A DNA stretch of 64,000 nucleotides, taken from Trichostrongylus colubriformis (taxonomy: Eukaryota; Nematoda; Chromadorea; Rhabditida; Trichostrongylidae). A program made the position numbers and the translations under genes. The stretch's first letter is position 1; each line of letters starts with the position of its first letter. The stretch is from contig OZ022256.1 in NCBI GenBank assembly GCA_963978905.1, forward strand, positions 13,871,863 to 13,935,862, given 5' to 3'. The notes below the pieces were generated by a model. It was not told where the DNA came from and made no database searches. It saw nothing but the letters and a program-made list of their open reading frames with translations. Below, in pieces: positions 34,491 to 47,052 of the stretch.

Positions 34491-35219
34491 TACAAGGGAG
34501 GGTCATCAGGTCAGTCCGGCCTTTTGCGATGGGATGTATACCACTGTACTCGTCTTGGGACGAGAAACTCAAATCTGCCTTCCAAATTTGCGAAACGATT
34601 CTGTGAGCAAAGTTATGAAGGGTAGTCTCCCGACATGGTCGACTCTCTCTCTCTCGCATGTTCGCATGAGTGGACGTGGAATGCTAGTACAGCAAGGTGA
34701 GTTGTGGTGTACTGGATACGATGGTTGTTTCACAGGAGATGGGTCGCAGGTTCGGATCCTTTGTGCGACTACTCTTTGGCTTTTTCTCCCTTCAGCTCAT
34801 ATGAACCCAGAAAGTGCGTATTAGTAAGTATTTGAAAGGTTTACCTCTTCATTCAACATCAAGAGGGGACAAAATTTCACGTTTCCTGACTTATGCATTT
34901 TTTCAAGACTTTCATTTATAGAGGGCATATGGTGAATAGGAGATACAAGAAGCACAAAGGATCCGAACCTGCGACCCATCTCCTGTGAAACAACCATCGT
35001 ATCCAGTACACCACAACTCACCTTGCTGTGCTAGCATTCCACGTCCACTCACGCGAACATGCGAGAGAGAGAGAGTCGACCATGTCGGGCTTCATAACTT
35101 TGCTCACAGAATCGTTTCGCAAATTTGGAAGGCAGATTTGAGTTTCTCGTCCCAAGACGAGTACAGTGGTATACATCCCATCGCAAAAGGCCGGACTGAC
35201 CTGATGACCCTCCCTTGTT
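34491..35219. repeat. Long inverted repeat with tRNA-like core
   Basis: Arms 34491..34766 and 34952..35219 are nearly identical in inverse orientation, with a spacer of about 185 bp. Each includes a (GA)n/(TC)n run and a tRNA-like segment (A-box-like TGGTGTACTGG at about 34707, B-box-like GGTTCGGATCC at about 34749). A 5'-truncated, tRNA-derived SINE pair is the simplest reading. Confidence 0.75.
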
Positions 35220-38200
35220 AGTAAGTTTTGTCTCAAAAGGCACTCTATTCGCCAGCACTGTCCAACTGTATATCGTGGACTTTGATGGAGATTTGCTATG
35301 GTTCATGGCTTTCGCCCTCACCTCTTCTCCACCTAAAACATGCACATTTATCCTCTTGTCGCGGTGCGTTTCACCTACTCCTACTCAGTGCCCCTAGGCA
35401 ACTCACTTACATTTCTCCATGTGTTACCAGACCCTTCCTTCGTCATTCTCCACGAGCGAAAACCCAAGTGCTATGCAGTTCCTTCTGTTCGGAGACGCTA
35501 CAGTCTTCGGTTTGTGCTCCCGGCTAGAGTCTACAAATGTGGTAATACATCTGTAGGGAGTCTGCCGCCACCTTGAAAAGTCGTGTCTTTGTCGGATTCT
35601 CACTCGTAAAACTTTGCATGCCGTCCTTATTACGGAAGTACACATAATATATGGGTAAGAATACACCCATTTTTACTTTCAAGATTCCTTTAATTGCGCT
35701 CTTGCCCAATGACCCACACCCGCTCTAGACCACCACACCAAGTTTAGTTCTTTCTATGTTGCCTCGACTTGGAATATTACTGCGGAGGTAGGCCTTCATC
35801 CGACCACTATTTAGATCGTCATGTTTTGTCACCCAGAATCCAATTAGCATCACACCTTCCTACGCAGTTAAGAAATAGGTCGTTTTTGTGCCTGGCAAGA
35901 AGGATGTACAAGGAAAATGGTGCGGATCTGCCACCTGCCCATTTTGTTCTAAAGTCAGAAGCAATAGTCGTTCCAAGGCATAAACGTAACAAAACTGAGT
36001 AGAGCGAGAAACTGGCTTCAAGATGATTGAGTTATTGAAAAGATCATTCAGTGTAGCATACTCGTGAACACAGGAACTAAGCGAGTTACATAATATCATG
36101 AAACGGCGATGTATGAAATCAGACAATTCTTACTTACGATCGTCGATGCCTCATGTGGATTAAGTACATACGCTTATCCAAATCCGTGACCCTTCTTAAT
36201 TTTCAATTTTATCTTTGTACAGAGATATAACACCTCCAGAGCATCAAAAAACAGAGCGCTGTTCTCACTTTGGTTTCCTTATTATAAAGATTTTCTACTT
36301 CTTCATTGTGTGTTGAAGTTATATTTAACTTATCAGTGGTACATTAATAAAGTTTGTCATATGCCGCTTATGTAAGTGAAATAGACGAATGCAGTCTCAC
36401 ATGTTTTAGTTATGATTTATGGTAGACTTGATGTTTTTTCCACACTGGATTTGGCTGCATGATCACATCGCTATGAAAACATTCCGTGAATTTGAAAACC
36501 AAAAATTAATTAAGGTCGCGATTCGATGTTAGGTCTTCGAGTTACCAGTACATCCCATTGTGTTCTGTGGCGTTTTCAAAACAATTTTCGATTATAAGAA
36601 TTAGATAGGTGTGAGAAACATGGTCATGAGCTCATTATGACTTGTGGAAAGGGCGTGAATATTTGTCTAGAAGCTGCGGCTGAAGTTCTGCGGTCTTGTA
36701 GTCTGTGTGTCAGTTATTGAAGTTGCAAATTTATCAAAAATAAAATCGCGCACCGATTACCCCATTACTTACAAATCGTACGGAGTTGGCGGCTTTCGTG
36801 GTTTAAAGCAAGTCTCACTGTTCCAATTCCAAGCCCAGAAATAAACGTGTGCTAAAACTGGCGCAGTGGAAATTGCTTCGCGCCACGGTGAACAAGACCA
36901 TTGAAGCTCTTCGAGGTGTGTTTGTTGGTGGTTGAAAGCAACAACTATTGATTATTCGAGTAGAAAGTTGTAGGATTCTGCTGGGCCGATTGTAGTACAT
37001 TTCCCAACCTCAAGATCACGATCATTTGTAATCATCATCTGTTCAACATTCTCTCTACGGCCTATATAATCCTGCACCATGAGTCCATTTATGATTGCTT
37101 CCTCGCTTCAGATACTTGACGTTTATAGACTTATTCTCTCCTCATGGCGATAGTCGTACTTCCCGAAAAAATTCCAGGGAGAGCAAAGTTTTTTTCAAGC
37201 TCAAGGGGTTATTTGAAAATGTGGAATATTACGAGTTTAGGCTTTGTGAAATTCTCATTTGATAGCGGGATTTTAATATGAATGACAGAAGCATTGTAGC
37301 AGCAATAAGAGACGTGGCTTCCAGCTGAGCAATGGTCTGGGATCTTTTTCTGGGCGCGTAGGGAAGCTTTTTGTTTGGAAGTCAAAGCTCCATGAACCTC
37401 GCGGTAACGCTAACGGTGAATGTACACTTGCAATCCCTAGCCGTTAGTTTCTCTTGTTTACGACAGCTCCAAGCATGGCTTTTCAAGCACTGCTCCTTCT
37501 TAATAAGCTGATGAATTGCATTTGCTCGCTCAAGTTTCTCTCCAGGTTGTAGGCTTCCTAACGAGGACGTCACAACAGTCTTTCTTTCCGAGTGCGGAAA
37601 TGAGGCAGCATTCTGTCATGTTTTGTTAGTGTTATACGTGCTCTTGAAAGATGTTATACAATGAAAAGTTTGCTGAATAGCGTAACGATTGGTCCATATC
37701 AACAAAGCTGGCACTGAAATGGCCAATGAGATCATTTGCACAGTTTCGTTAGAAGTCCATGCACCCGCAGTAATCACAATTTTTTTTTTGCAACATTGTA
37801 TTATTCTCTTCTGATCTCTACCTTTCAATTCCCTCGTATCTTGTTCAATTTCCGGGACAGAAAGGGCTCTCCTGAATGAACACTAGCCGAAAGGAAAAGC
37901 GAAAATTAACAGCTTATGTAGTAATTTTATAGGATTGCTAAATTTTTACTGGACAGCATGGATGGAAGCAGCGAGTGGCTGACCGATGATGGCGTACTAC
38001 TTTTATATGCCCGACTACTGATGCCTTTGAAAAGCCCGTGCTCTAGCTTGCACAGGCAACCGATAATAAGTTTAACCAGCGCCGTAATTCACAAATTTTC
38101 ATCCACTTTCTGTTGCCTGCCAATAAATCATTTTTCTTCGTTATATGTATGCTTTAAATGTTTTATTAATGAACTAGAACTTTGGAATGTGGAATTTTTC

Positions 38201-38422
38201 AAGTGAGTATTCTGAATCTAGAAGTGCTAAGGGATTTCTGAACTTGACACTATTTCCAATTCTGTACAGCATAGAACTTTCATTGAATATTACTCGATAA
38301 AGTTGGCCTCTCTCAGATTTGCATTCCGACGTACATGATTGAATTTCGCCTGTGTCGTGACCGGCTTTCGGTGAGTTGTTGAAGCAGTGCTGAAACTTCA
38401 GGCTGCGGGAACTTCAGGAGTA
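35220..38422. other. Intergenic, no gene supported
   Basis: 3.2 kb of AT-rich DNA with short unrelated ORFs on both strands. No receptor exon, repeat pair or RNA gene was found. Confidence 0.5.
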
Positions 38423-41400
38423 ATGAAAGTCGAACCGACATTTGAAATCCGGATGTTGGCTTCACTTCTAATTCTGATTCCGGCCTCAATTGGACTATTA
38501 TTACATGCAGTTCTCGCTATCACTTTATATAAAGTAAATATTTTCCTTTGCATGAATATTTATTATTAGCTTAGGCTTTTTGATTTTTGGACTGAATTTT
38601 GATGCCATTTACAGCTATTCTTTACGTGAAATTTTAGGGATGGAAAACTTTTCACAAAAGCAGTTTTTATGTGATTACAGTGCAGTTGCAGTGGTGCGAC
38701 ATTTGTGCTCTACTCCTTGACCTTTACCTTGCTTTTCCACTTTCTCTCACTGGATATCAGGTACATACCACCTAGAATCATTACTTCTTATGCTTTTCTT
38801 TTGTTTCTTTGAAATATGTACTTGCATGGCAGATAGCACCAAAGAAACACGATTGCATTGCTTGCACGCTAAGTGAAAACTACCCAAAGCGTGGTCGGTT
38901 CCTTTGGCTGTTTTAGAAGTGCTACATACGGTAAAAAATCGTGACACTTTTATCTCAATGGCAGAATAAACTTAAACGTCAAATTCATGAGCAAATAGTG
39001 AGAGCGAGGTGAGGTGCAGGAACAGGTCTCCTTCCTATCACGGTCCATCAACACTGAATAGACGGAATGCCTTGCTGACATGAGAAGAATGCATGTCGCG
39101 CTCTGTTATGCATGTTATACTGAGTTGTAGTTTGATTTTTGTCTCTACACAAAACCAGCCTTATTCTACACCATTAAGCTAGAGCAACAATCAATTAAAT
39201 AATCTTACTCGACGGGTAATTGTACTCTATTGAATGCTTAACATTGCAGTACATGGGCGACAGCATATCTTTGTACTATGCCCCATTATTTTTCGAAGGG
39301 ATCGCGTTCAACGGTCTCTTCATGTTTTCCTTTTTTATGAGTCTCAACCGCTTCCTATTATTTATCATTCCACAACTACACAGCAGACTATTTACATATT
39401 GGGGCACAAGAGTGTAAGTAATAACCTGTCTTTGACCAGTAATAAAAATTACTCTTCGAACAAGTTTGTTGGTGCTTCTTTCTAGTTTTTTTTTGCATTC
39501 AGGGTGTCAGGCATGCTTTGGATTATTGTATTTCTATATATAGGACTTTCAAATCATTATGGATGTCGCAAGGAATTCGACAAAGATGGTGGGTGAACTA
39601 AGGTGTTGATGATTTTTACCTTGAATCGTGTTTGTAATCTGCAATTGCTGAACAGTGCACATCGCTGTTATAAGGATGGGTTGGCACGTCATTATTCTCA
39701 CATTTTCCTTCAAGCGCATTTGTTTTACTTCCTCCTTCTTTCGACCAGACCGTACTTTCCGTTTGCTTCCTGATTGCAGTGCTTTGACTTCCTTCGCTGT
39801 TTTGTCAGCCGCGTCTACGGAATATCAGTCAGTGACATCATGTGAGAAAGAGGTGAAGAAAAATCAAGGATCTTTGTATGAAAGCGTCGGTGGTCTGGAA
39901 ACATCTATTCGTAGGAAAATGAAACACCAGTGACACTGGAAACCAGAGTCAAGCCTCCGTCGTGGAATCTTAGTCAGGAGAGGTTGTATTTGGTCCGCTG
40001 AGAGGAGGGGGGTCGTAATCGTAGAGGTGGGCAGTGATCAACGGGATTTCTCTGGCCGATGGTCCAAAGTGTAACAGGAGATGTGATAAAATTGACTAAC
40101 TAAGTACAAATCAGAAACAAATATTTAGTTTATCTTCACTTAAAAACCTCGAAGGTTAACAGGAGAGGCACCCCACAAATGGGAAGCAAGGAAAGACACA
40201 AAAGTTTGAGATGAGTAATGAAGATGATATCCTAGAGAGGAGAGTGCTTGGCCAGCTCGAAAGAAAAGCAGAGTCAAGGAGCCCTTGTTCTCTCAGTTTT
40301 CTTGGAACTGCGGCTTGTGAACAATTGTCAAGCTTCTGCAACCAAACGCGCATAGCTTATGCTGTGGTGCAAGGTCGATAACTGATACCTTGTTCACAAT
40401 TCACAGTTCCAAGACGACCATGGAAATAGCGCACCCTTCAACCTGACGAATTATCGTTGGAAACCTCATGCATGGCGCGACTCACAACGAAGCCGGCCAA
40501 CGCCAGTCGCCCTTTTGTTGGTTCGCTGGCATCGGAAACACGTACAAACAGACCTCCGATATACACCGCTTAGCCGTAGGGGACGTTATCTATCCAAGAG
40601 TCACAGTATAGATGAATACCCAAAAAAGTAAGGGAGGAGAACGAAACTTGACTGATGTGTGCTTTTTTCATATCTTACTACGATTGTGAGCAGTAAAGTG
40701 GTGCTAGTGAGCCACTATACGGACCAGAAAAGCGTTTGCATTCACTAAGAATATGTATGAAATCCTCATGCATGGTGCACTCTGCAGCGAGGTTGATCAA
40801 CGGTAGTGCAAATCCGCTGGACCTCTAGCAGCAGAGTATGTGTATTGGAGGCATAACAAACACAATGGATCATTTTTTCCAAGTAGTCGTCGAAGAGGTG
40901 AAAAATTTCACTTTTTCGACGAAAAATTTTTCCTCGACTGGCTTCCTTCGAACTTACTGCTTTCTTTTTGAAGATGTGATATAGTTCAATTAGCCATTGA
41001 GCGACAACCTCGTGGGTTCTGCCGGAAATCCGCACCCATAAAGTTTAGTTTGAAGGAAGTTACGGCCAGTTGAAGTGTTTTCCACATTTTCCCGGCGAAT
41101 CCTTGACTGGCTTCCTTTGACATAACTTCATTATTTTCGAAAACATGATATAGTGCGAGAAGACTTCAGAAGCAGCAACCTTGCAGATCGCGCACCAAAA
41201 ATCCGCTTCTAAACTTGGGTTCCAAGGAAGTTACTTTCATTTGAAGCAATGCACTTCAAAATTTTTCCAAATTCCAAAAAAGGAATAACTTTTCCAAGTC
41301 TGGATTTGCATATGGAGAACTACGCAGCCATTAGGGAAACCAAGCTGCCAGTTGATCGGGATAAGGGAGTTGTTACGAAAACAGTTGAATTACTTTGAAG

Positions 41401-44400
41401 GATTGAGTTTTAGTGCAGTCACAAATATTCAAAAATGTTCAAATTACTAGAGAGTAGATAACGCGCTTTACTCCAGAGAAGCGCATTACATGGCTTCATT
41501 TCAGTTTGTAACTCTTTTAGCCTTGTCTTTTCCAACCTTTATCCTTGCCTTATAATCTATATGACTTTCGAAGGCAGTGATAGGAAGAAGTCGGGCCGAA
41601 TATTGAAAGACCATCAGACATGATGGTTGACGTGCACTACATGTAGTGCGAAAATGAAGGAAAAACAAGATGAAACGGTCAAAAATCCAAGAAATGACAC
41701 CCTCGCCGTTCATTCCCAAAAGTGGAGAGCTGCGATAGATCCACTGGCAGTTGTTGAAGAGAAGAGCTCTCATGAATCCCGGAGGCACTCTTTCTCATAG
41801 AGAATTTCGCCACATATAGATAATCTTCCTGAACTCCCAACTTTCATTTGCGTGACTTAGATTAGGAGTTCTCATCACCCACGTTACCCTACAGTGTCTT
41901 TAACCCTTCTCATCTGGCAGGCATATGATCCATAGTTGGGTGGAGGGAAATACGCCAAAAAATCGCGTGGCCGCCCGCGGCGAGCGGCGCGGCGGGTGCG
42001 AGTGCTAGTGGTAGTGCTGGCAGCCTTCAGGCGAGACAGTGTGGCAAAGGTAGAGGAGGCAGGGTGGCGCGGGAGGAGGCAGTGTGGCATGGCTGGAGTG
42101 CAGAAGTGACGCAGCCACGCTGTGCCGGGCTCCCAAGAGCAAAATCGATTCGCAAGTCGTAGTGGTGGCGCCGCGAGTGCGACGCCGCTGACGCGATTTT
42201 TTGGCGTATTTCCCCCCACCCTCCATAGTTAACCTTTCTCCTCTGTCATCAGAGGGCGAGCATATGACCCATAGTAGGCAGTTCCGGGATATAAGTATTG
42301 CATTTTGTCAGGCTCTTATTTTTATTATTTCGTCCAAATTCAAACTCGGTTTTTTTGAACTGTGTGCCCTTAATTTCCTTGACGAATCGCTTTAACTGTG
42401 TAGAAACCACAGAAATAGAGTGCCTTGAAGAAAGGGGGTGGGATCGTACGGAGGCACCCTTTTTTTTGGAGGGGGGGGGGGTGTCGAATTTTTAAAAATT
42501 TTTCTCTACGCCACGCTCGACGCTCGAAATACGGTGTGCCATAAAGTGCACAGCGAAATGAAAGGCAAAACCTCCGCTGTAATGGTCAAGGATTCCTTTC
42601 GGTCGTTCAGCTATGGGTTTTTGCAATGATACAGTACGCCTCTGTAGCTTCCCTGGAGCTTTCCTACACCCAGTCGTCCACGCAAGAGAGAATTTTGCAC
42701 TTGGAAATCATTGCCCCATGTCATTATAGTCAAGGCCTGCCGTGGAAGTTGAGCAGGATTTTTTGCCTTTTTCCCGCTAAGCGCTCCATATTACTGACAT
42801 TCGTCACATTTCTCCAATATAAATATGGATGAAAGAAAGATAGGAGTAAGCACCTATCGAGAGCATGATAAAAACTCATATGAAAGAGGCCGTCCTTGCA
42901 CGTGATGCTTTCAAGGCTGCGGAGTGAAGGCTGAAATTAGTAAGGATCCAGCTGCCGAACTTGAAAATGGTAATTCATACGACAGCAGTCGTGGGAAGTC
43001 TGCGTGTCAGATCACTGAAAATCTCACTCACGGTCTCTCAAGAAAATTGAAGGCCTTGAACTTACATCTCACTAATCACCACTGTCGTTTTATCGAATTA
43101 AGCCAGTAGTAGCACACGGCAGCCGGACCGTCAAGTGACATTTCACTCCATTTTTGGGTTAATTGTCTGTCGAATATTGTTGTTAAAGGTATATGGGGGG
43201 CGTTTCGCAGACTTGCTTTGTATACTAATTGTTCATACTGTAACGGTTCCAGTCTTTTCAAATACCTTTGTTTAATCTTCTTTCAATAGCAATGATTTCA
43301 GGCTTCTATTTTTGGTACAACTGCAGCAAACGGGATATTAATAAGTTCCACTATAGTGACGTGAGTGCTTAGAATTAGAAATTGTCTCAATATATGTAAG
43401 TATAATCAATAATCGCCTCAACACACACTACGAAAACCGCACCTTGAATGCTGATCTTTTATTATTGTGAAGTACCCCTCAAAAAAAGGAACGCCTTCTC
43501 TATGGGAGGATGGGGTGTGTTTGTGGTGATCCTTGTTACATGTAAATGCGAAGAAATCAAATATCAGTCTCAGTTTAAGATTGAACTGAAACAATTGCTA
43601 CAAGGTTGCTGAGTTATAAGCAATAGCTTTGGCCTCGAACGGGGCTTTACCCCCACTTCAAGCATTCCGGGCATATGTGCTAATCCATTACACTGCCGGA
43701 GCTTTATTCATCTTAACTCAACCTCTTAATGGTATATTTACCATAGCTTAAAACACTCACACGCGTTGGGCCAATATCGACGTCGAATCGCGAAGCTGAA
43801 AGCTCAAGTGGCTGCTGATTTTCGCCTCGCTGAACTATGAGCAAAAGCCCCGTCCAAGACCGATGCTCTTGCATAAAAAGTCAGCATCTTTGTTATAACA
43901 TTCGCTTCGCGTGCTGCGGCAAAAATCAGCAACAGAAAACAAAACTTCAAAAACCAATCTCTGGGACAATGTTCTGATTGATGCATTAAACGCGGTATTA
44001 ATTTTGAGGTTCTACTTTGATCTAATAGTTTGTCAGAACGTATGCGATGGCGAAAGTTTCAACGAATATTTACATGACCTCGGCCATGCGAAAATCAGTA
44101 GATGCATGCGAGCCTCTCGAAGGGAGTGAATCTGAAAACCATTTCGCGGAAATGATAGAAAATGCTTGAAGTAAATGGATCTCATTCGACAAGAGCTCAT
44201 GTTTGAAAGCACCCAAGATACTGCGCTTCTTATATTTCTTCTTTCGGATTCCAGGGGTTTTTGCTAGGTGTAGAGTGAAAATCATGATATTTGGAATTCA
44301 TTTAGTTCATGCACATTGTGTCAAACGCTCTCCCAGTTCTGATGATCTTGATGTACGTCATCATCTATATAAAGATCAGGCATACCGCTCACGGAGGTGT

Positions 44401-47052
44401 GAGAAGTGAGGTGACGCGTGTTAAACAGGAAATCAGATACTTTGTTCAGGTACTTTATTTTTGAGGTAATGACCTTATTTGCTTTGGTTAGCTGTATGAT
44501 GTACATACTGATACGTGAACCCCACTTATGAGACCATAGACGTTGATTAATGTGCTCCTAGACTTCTAAAATGGCAAAGATCTGAGCCGTGAATTCCGCT
44601 TGTTTCTGCACATTCTCTAATCTATCCCTAGGTGTTATAAAAGGGAAACGTCTAGCTGCACTGGATTGTGTGTCCAGGGGGTTTCTCAAATCGTAGCTTG
44701 TGAACTTTAAAGAAATCGTCCATTGTATTTGCCTAATAACGGTGGCATGCAAAGTTTCACGCGAAAAAGTGAGATTTGGCTGAGATACAGCTCCTCAAAT
44801 TCTCGGCTGAGTGGGCGGGGCCTCCGAGTAAACGTCCCGTCCCGTCGTCTGCCCCAGTTGGGAAAGGGGAATGGGGCCGTTTACGCCTTTTTACCTCTCT
44901 AGAATGCGTCTACGACCGCGGCGGACGATGGAGTGGACACTTGCTTGGAGGCCCCGCCCACCCGGCGGAGACTTTGTGATGCTGTATCTTAGCCGGATTC
45001 ACGTTTTCTCGCGTGAAATTTTGCATGAGGCCCACATTGAGCAATTACAACATAAATATACCAGTTGGGCTGGCGCGCACAACTGTGCGCGTCACACATG
45101 GAAGCATGCTAATTGGGCTTGATATCGATCGATCAGTATCATCACTCGAACGGTTCAGAAACGGGGAATTCGCAAAAACGCAAAAAGGAAACAAAATTCC
45201 TCCCATCAATCTCGTCCTTATATCACTTTAAAAATCCAGTGTCCCAGCTTTGTGGCTACGTGAGATATTAATGCTCCATCATTCTCCTTTCGAGGCTCCT
45301 TATCAGTTGCTATCACTTCCGTTCCCTCGCCCGATGTCCCCTTATCACCCCCTATATCACTTCAAAAACTCAGAGTCCCAGCTTTGCTGCGACGCGAGAT
45401 ATCAATTTCTCGCCATTCGCCTTTCGAGGCTCCTTATCAGCCCTTATCAGTTGCTATCACTTCCGCTCCCTCACCACTGATGTCCCCTTACCGCCCCTTA
45501 TATCACTTTGAAAATTCAGAGTCCCAGCCCTACTGCGACGCGAGATATGAATTTCGTGATAGACGGACGGACAAAGGGACGGACGGACGGACGTACAGAC
45601 AGACGAAGCGTTTTATATATAGTAGGGATATGGGTGACAAAAAGACTCATTTTTCCGTGGACGATTCCTTCAAGCAGAAGGCATTGATGAGCAAATATCC
45701 AGTCACTGGGTGTAAGCGATAGAGGAGTGATGATTGTATGGAGCACTTATCTAAGAGTTTTGAAGTAGCATCGTCTCGAAAGTTGCGTGTGTTGCAAGAC
45801 TTATGCACCAACCTGATAGATTAGGTTGCTCAACTTGTTTGAGCTGCGGGCCGGGCAGCTTGGTGAAAGGGAATGGAATATCTTAGTTCTCCTGCAAGGA
45901 GCTCCGGTTCGAGGGCTTTCTGTTGTCGTGAAGGGACTGATCTTGCGCAGATCCAAGGTCGCTATTAAATTGCAAGGGAAATGATGGCCGGCTTAGCATG
46001 ATACAATATGAATCCGAATTTCATTGCTTATGAACTTAAATCAATTGATTATTATGGTTCATGGACGCGCACAAAAACGCTTCTCCTAAACTTTCCTCCT
46101 TTCGAGGAACTCCACGAAGCTTCCGAAATGAGGCCGTGCTCGTGCTGACTTTTCCTACTTTTGATTGGCTTTCCTTCACTACTCCTGATTTGGTCGAGCT
46201 GCAGTGGGGCTGACGTAATCTCTAACACCGCAAAGGGAAAGGCACTGCGTTGGAGGAACATTCTCAGCCGGCTTCGAAAGGCTTGAAGCTACAACGGTTG
46301 CAAATGTTTAAGAGGATGGAGGCGTCTGATTAAAACACCAAAAAGCCAACACAGTGTGGCAGAAAATATTAGCCTTGTCTCAATAGAGTGGCTTGCCATT
46401 GACGTAGCATGGACTCTCCAAACTCGAAATAACTGGAGCTGCATGACCTCACGCGGCAGCAGTGCGCGACCACATATTTCACTAATCATGCTCCCGAATT
46501 TGATTGAACGGCGGTTAGACGCTCATTGGCTTCTATTTTTCATACCTAAATAAAACTTCTAGGGATATAGTCTCATGATTCCGATGATTTCGGATTTCCT
46601 GTTTACTATTTCTCGCCACCTTGTCTAATTGTTAGGCTTTTGGTAAAGTGATATAAGCAAACTCGTGTCGTGTGTGTAAAATGCGGCAAATCCATGAGAG
46701 TGATGAGTGGAAAGACGCAGTTCCAGACACAAATTTGAAAAAGAGGCCAAGGCTTTTCTTACGACTTAATGATACAGAAAGAGATTACATCGAACTGCTC
46801 TCGTTTCAGACGGTGCTGATTACCGTTCTGATCATCGTTGAAGTGATTGCGTTTTTCATGGTGCCTAATTTTGGCGTGAATGGCTATGGCCAATTTTACT
46901 TGAATATTGTGATGAACCTTATCATCATTTCTAATAACCTTATATCTCCAATCGTTGTATTTGCTTTCAATTCGGATGTTCGACAGGGGTTGCTTTCGAT
47001 AATATCGCCTCGTCCGAGTACAACTGTACAGGTCGCTCCCACATTTCATTGA
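38423..47052 (+). CDS. Serpentine 7TM receptor, gene 3
   Basis: Seven exons, 309 residues: 38423..38533, 38638..38760, 39250..39413, 39503..39588, 43302..43360, 44306..44449, 46810..47052; phases match genes 2 and 4. Landmarks: TM1 LLILIPASIGLLLHAVLAIT, TM2 ending LSLTGYQ, TM3 ending MSLNRFLLF, GCRKEFDKD after TM4, FYFWYNCSKRD in the extracellular loop, TM5 then VKQEIRYFVQ, TM6-TM7 with GYGQFYLNI and NNLISPIVVFAFNSDVRQ. Exon 7 is closer to gene 1 (ISPIV, FNSDVRQ) than to gene 2, and exon 6 shares the gene 1 KIRHxxxxGVxSE loop. Exons 1-4 resemble gene 2. The large introns 4 (3.7 kb) and 6 (2.4 kb) are filled with repeats; no exon is broken. ATG at 38423 is chosen by homology; a TTCAG lies 5 nt before it. 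Confidence 0.87.
39940..41460. repeat. Dispersed repeat family, copy 1 (intron 4 of gene 3)
   Basis: Aligns in direct orientation with 47950..49870. Shared landmarks are TTTGGTCCGCTG followed by a G-run, CCTCATGCATGGCGC (twice), CATATCNTACTACGATT, ACCANAAAAGCGTTTG, and a tail with TTTCCTCGACTGGCTTCC-like motifs. The second copy carries two later insertions. No ORF of a transposase was recognised. Confidence 0.65.
41465..42530. repeat. Dispersed repeat with G-run, copy 1
   Basis: Shares with 51850..52330 the words GCGCATTACATGGCT, TTTGTCATCAGAGG-like, GGNTCTTATTTT, a long G-run, and TTTCCTCGACGCCACGCT-like sequence. A MITE (41938..42221) is inserted in it. Confidence 0.6.
41938..42221. repeat. 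MULE-like MITE, 284 bp, 9-bp target duplication
   Basis: The left end GGGTGGAGGGAAATACGCCA and the inverse of the right end GGGTGGGGGGAAATACGCCA continue together through AAAAAATCGCGT. The 9-bp TCCATAGTT is present at 41929..41937 and 42222..42230. A 9-bp duplication is typical of Mutator-like elements. The body is GC-rich and has no transposase. Confidence 0.85.
43570..43880 (-). repeat. Diverged tRNA-derived SINE-like copy
   Basis: In intron 5 of gene 3. The minus strand shows GTGTAATGGATTAGCACATA with flanking segments (TATATTTACCATAGCTTA, GAAGCTGAAAGCT) identical to the gene 2 copies. The B-box area is degraded. Confidence 0.65.
44746..45027. repeat. Palindromic foldback element, 282 bp
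   Basis: Terminal inverted repeats CATGCAAAGTTTCACGCG and, in inverse, CATGCAAAATTTCACGCG extend with mismatches over about 45 bp. An inner palindrome (GTGGGCGGGGCCTCC against GGAGGCCCCGCCCAC) adds to the stem. It lies in intron 6 of gene 3. Target duplication unclear. Confidence 0.75.
45219..45625. repeat. Tandem array of ~120-145-bp units plus GACG repeat
   Basis: Three imperfect units begin near 45219, 45341 and 45485 with TATATCACTT...CAGAGTCCCAGC...GCGAGATAT and CCTTTCGAGGCTCCTTATCA. The array ends in a (GACG)n stretch at about 45564..45590 and TTTTATATATAGTAGGGA. It lies in intron 6 of gene 3. Confidence 0.75.

Noticed and set aside
41884..42226. Two overlapping minus-strand ORFs rich in Arg/Ala/Ser
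   Set aside because: They fall within the GC-rich MULE-like MITE; composition explains the open frames.
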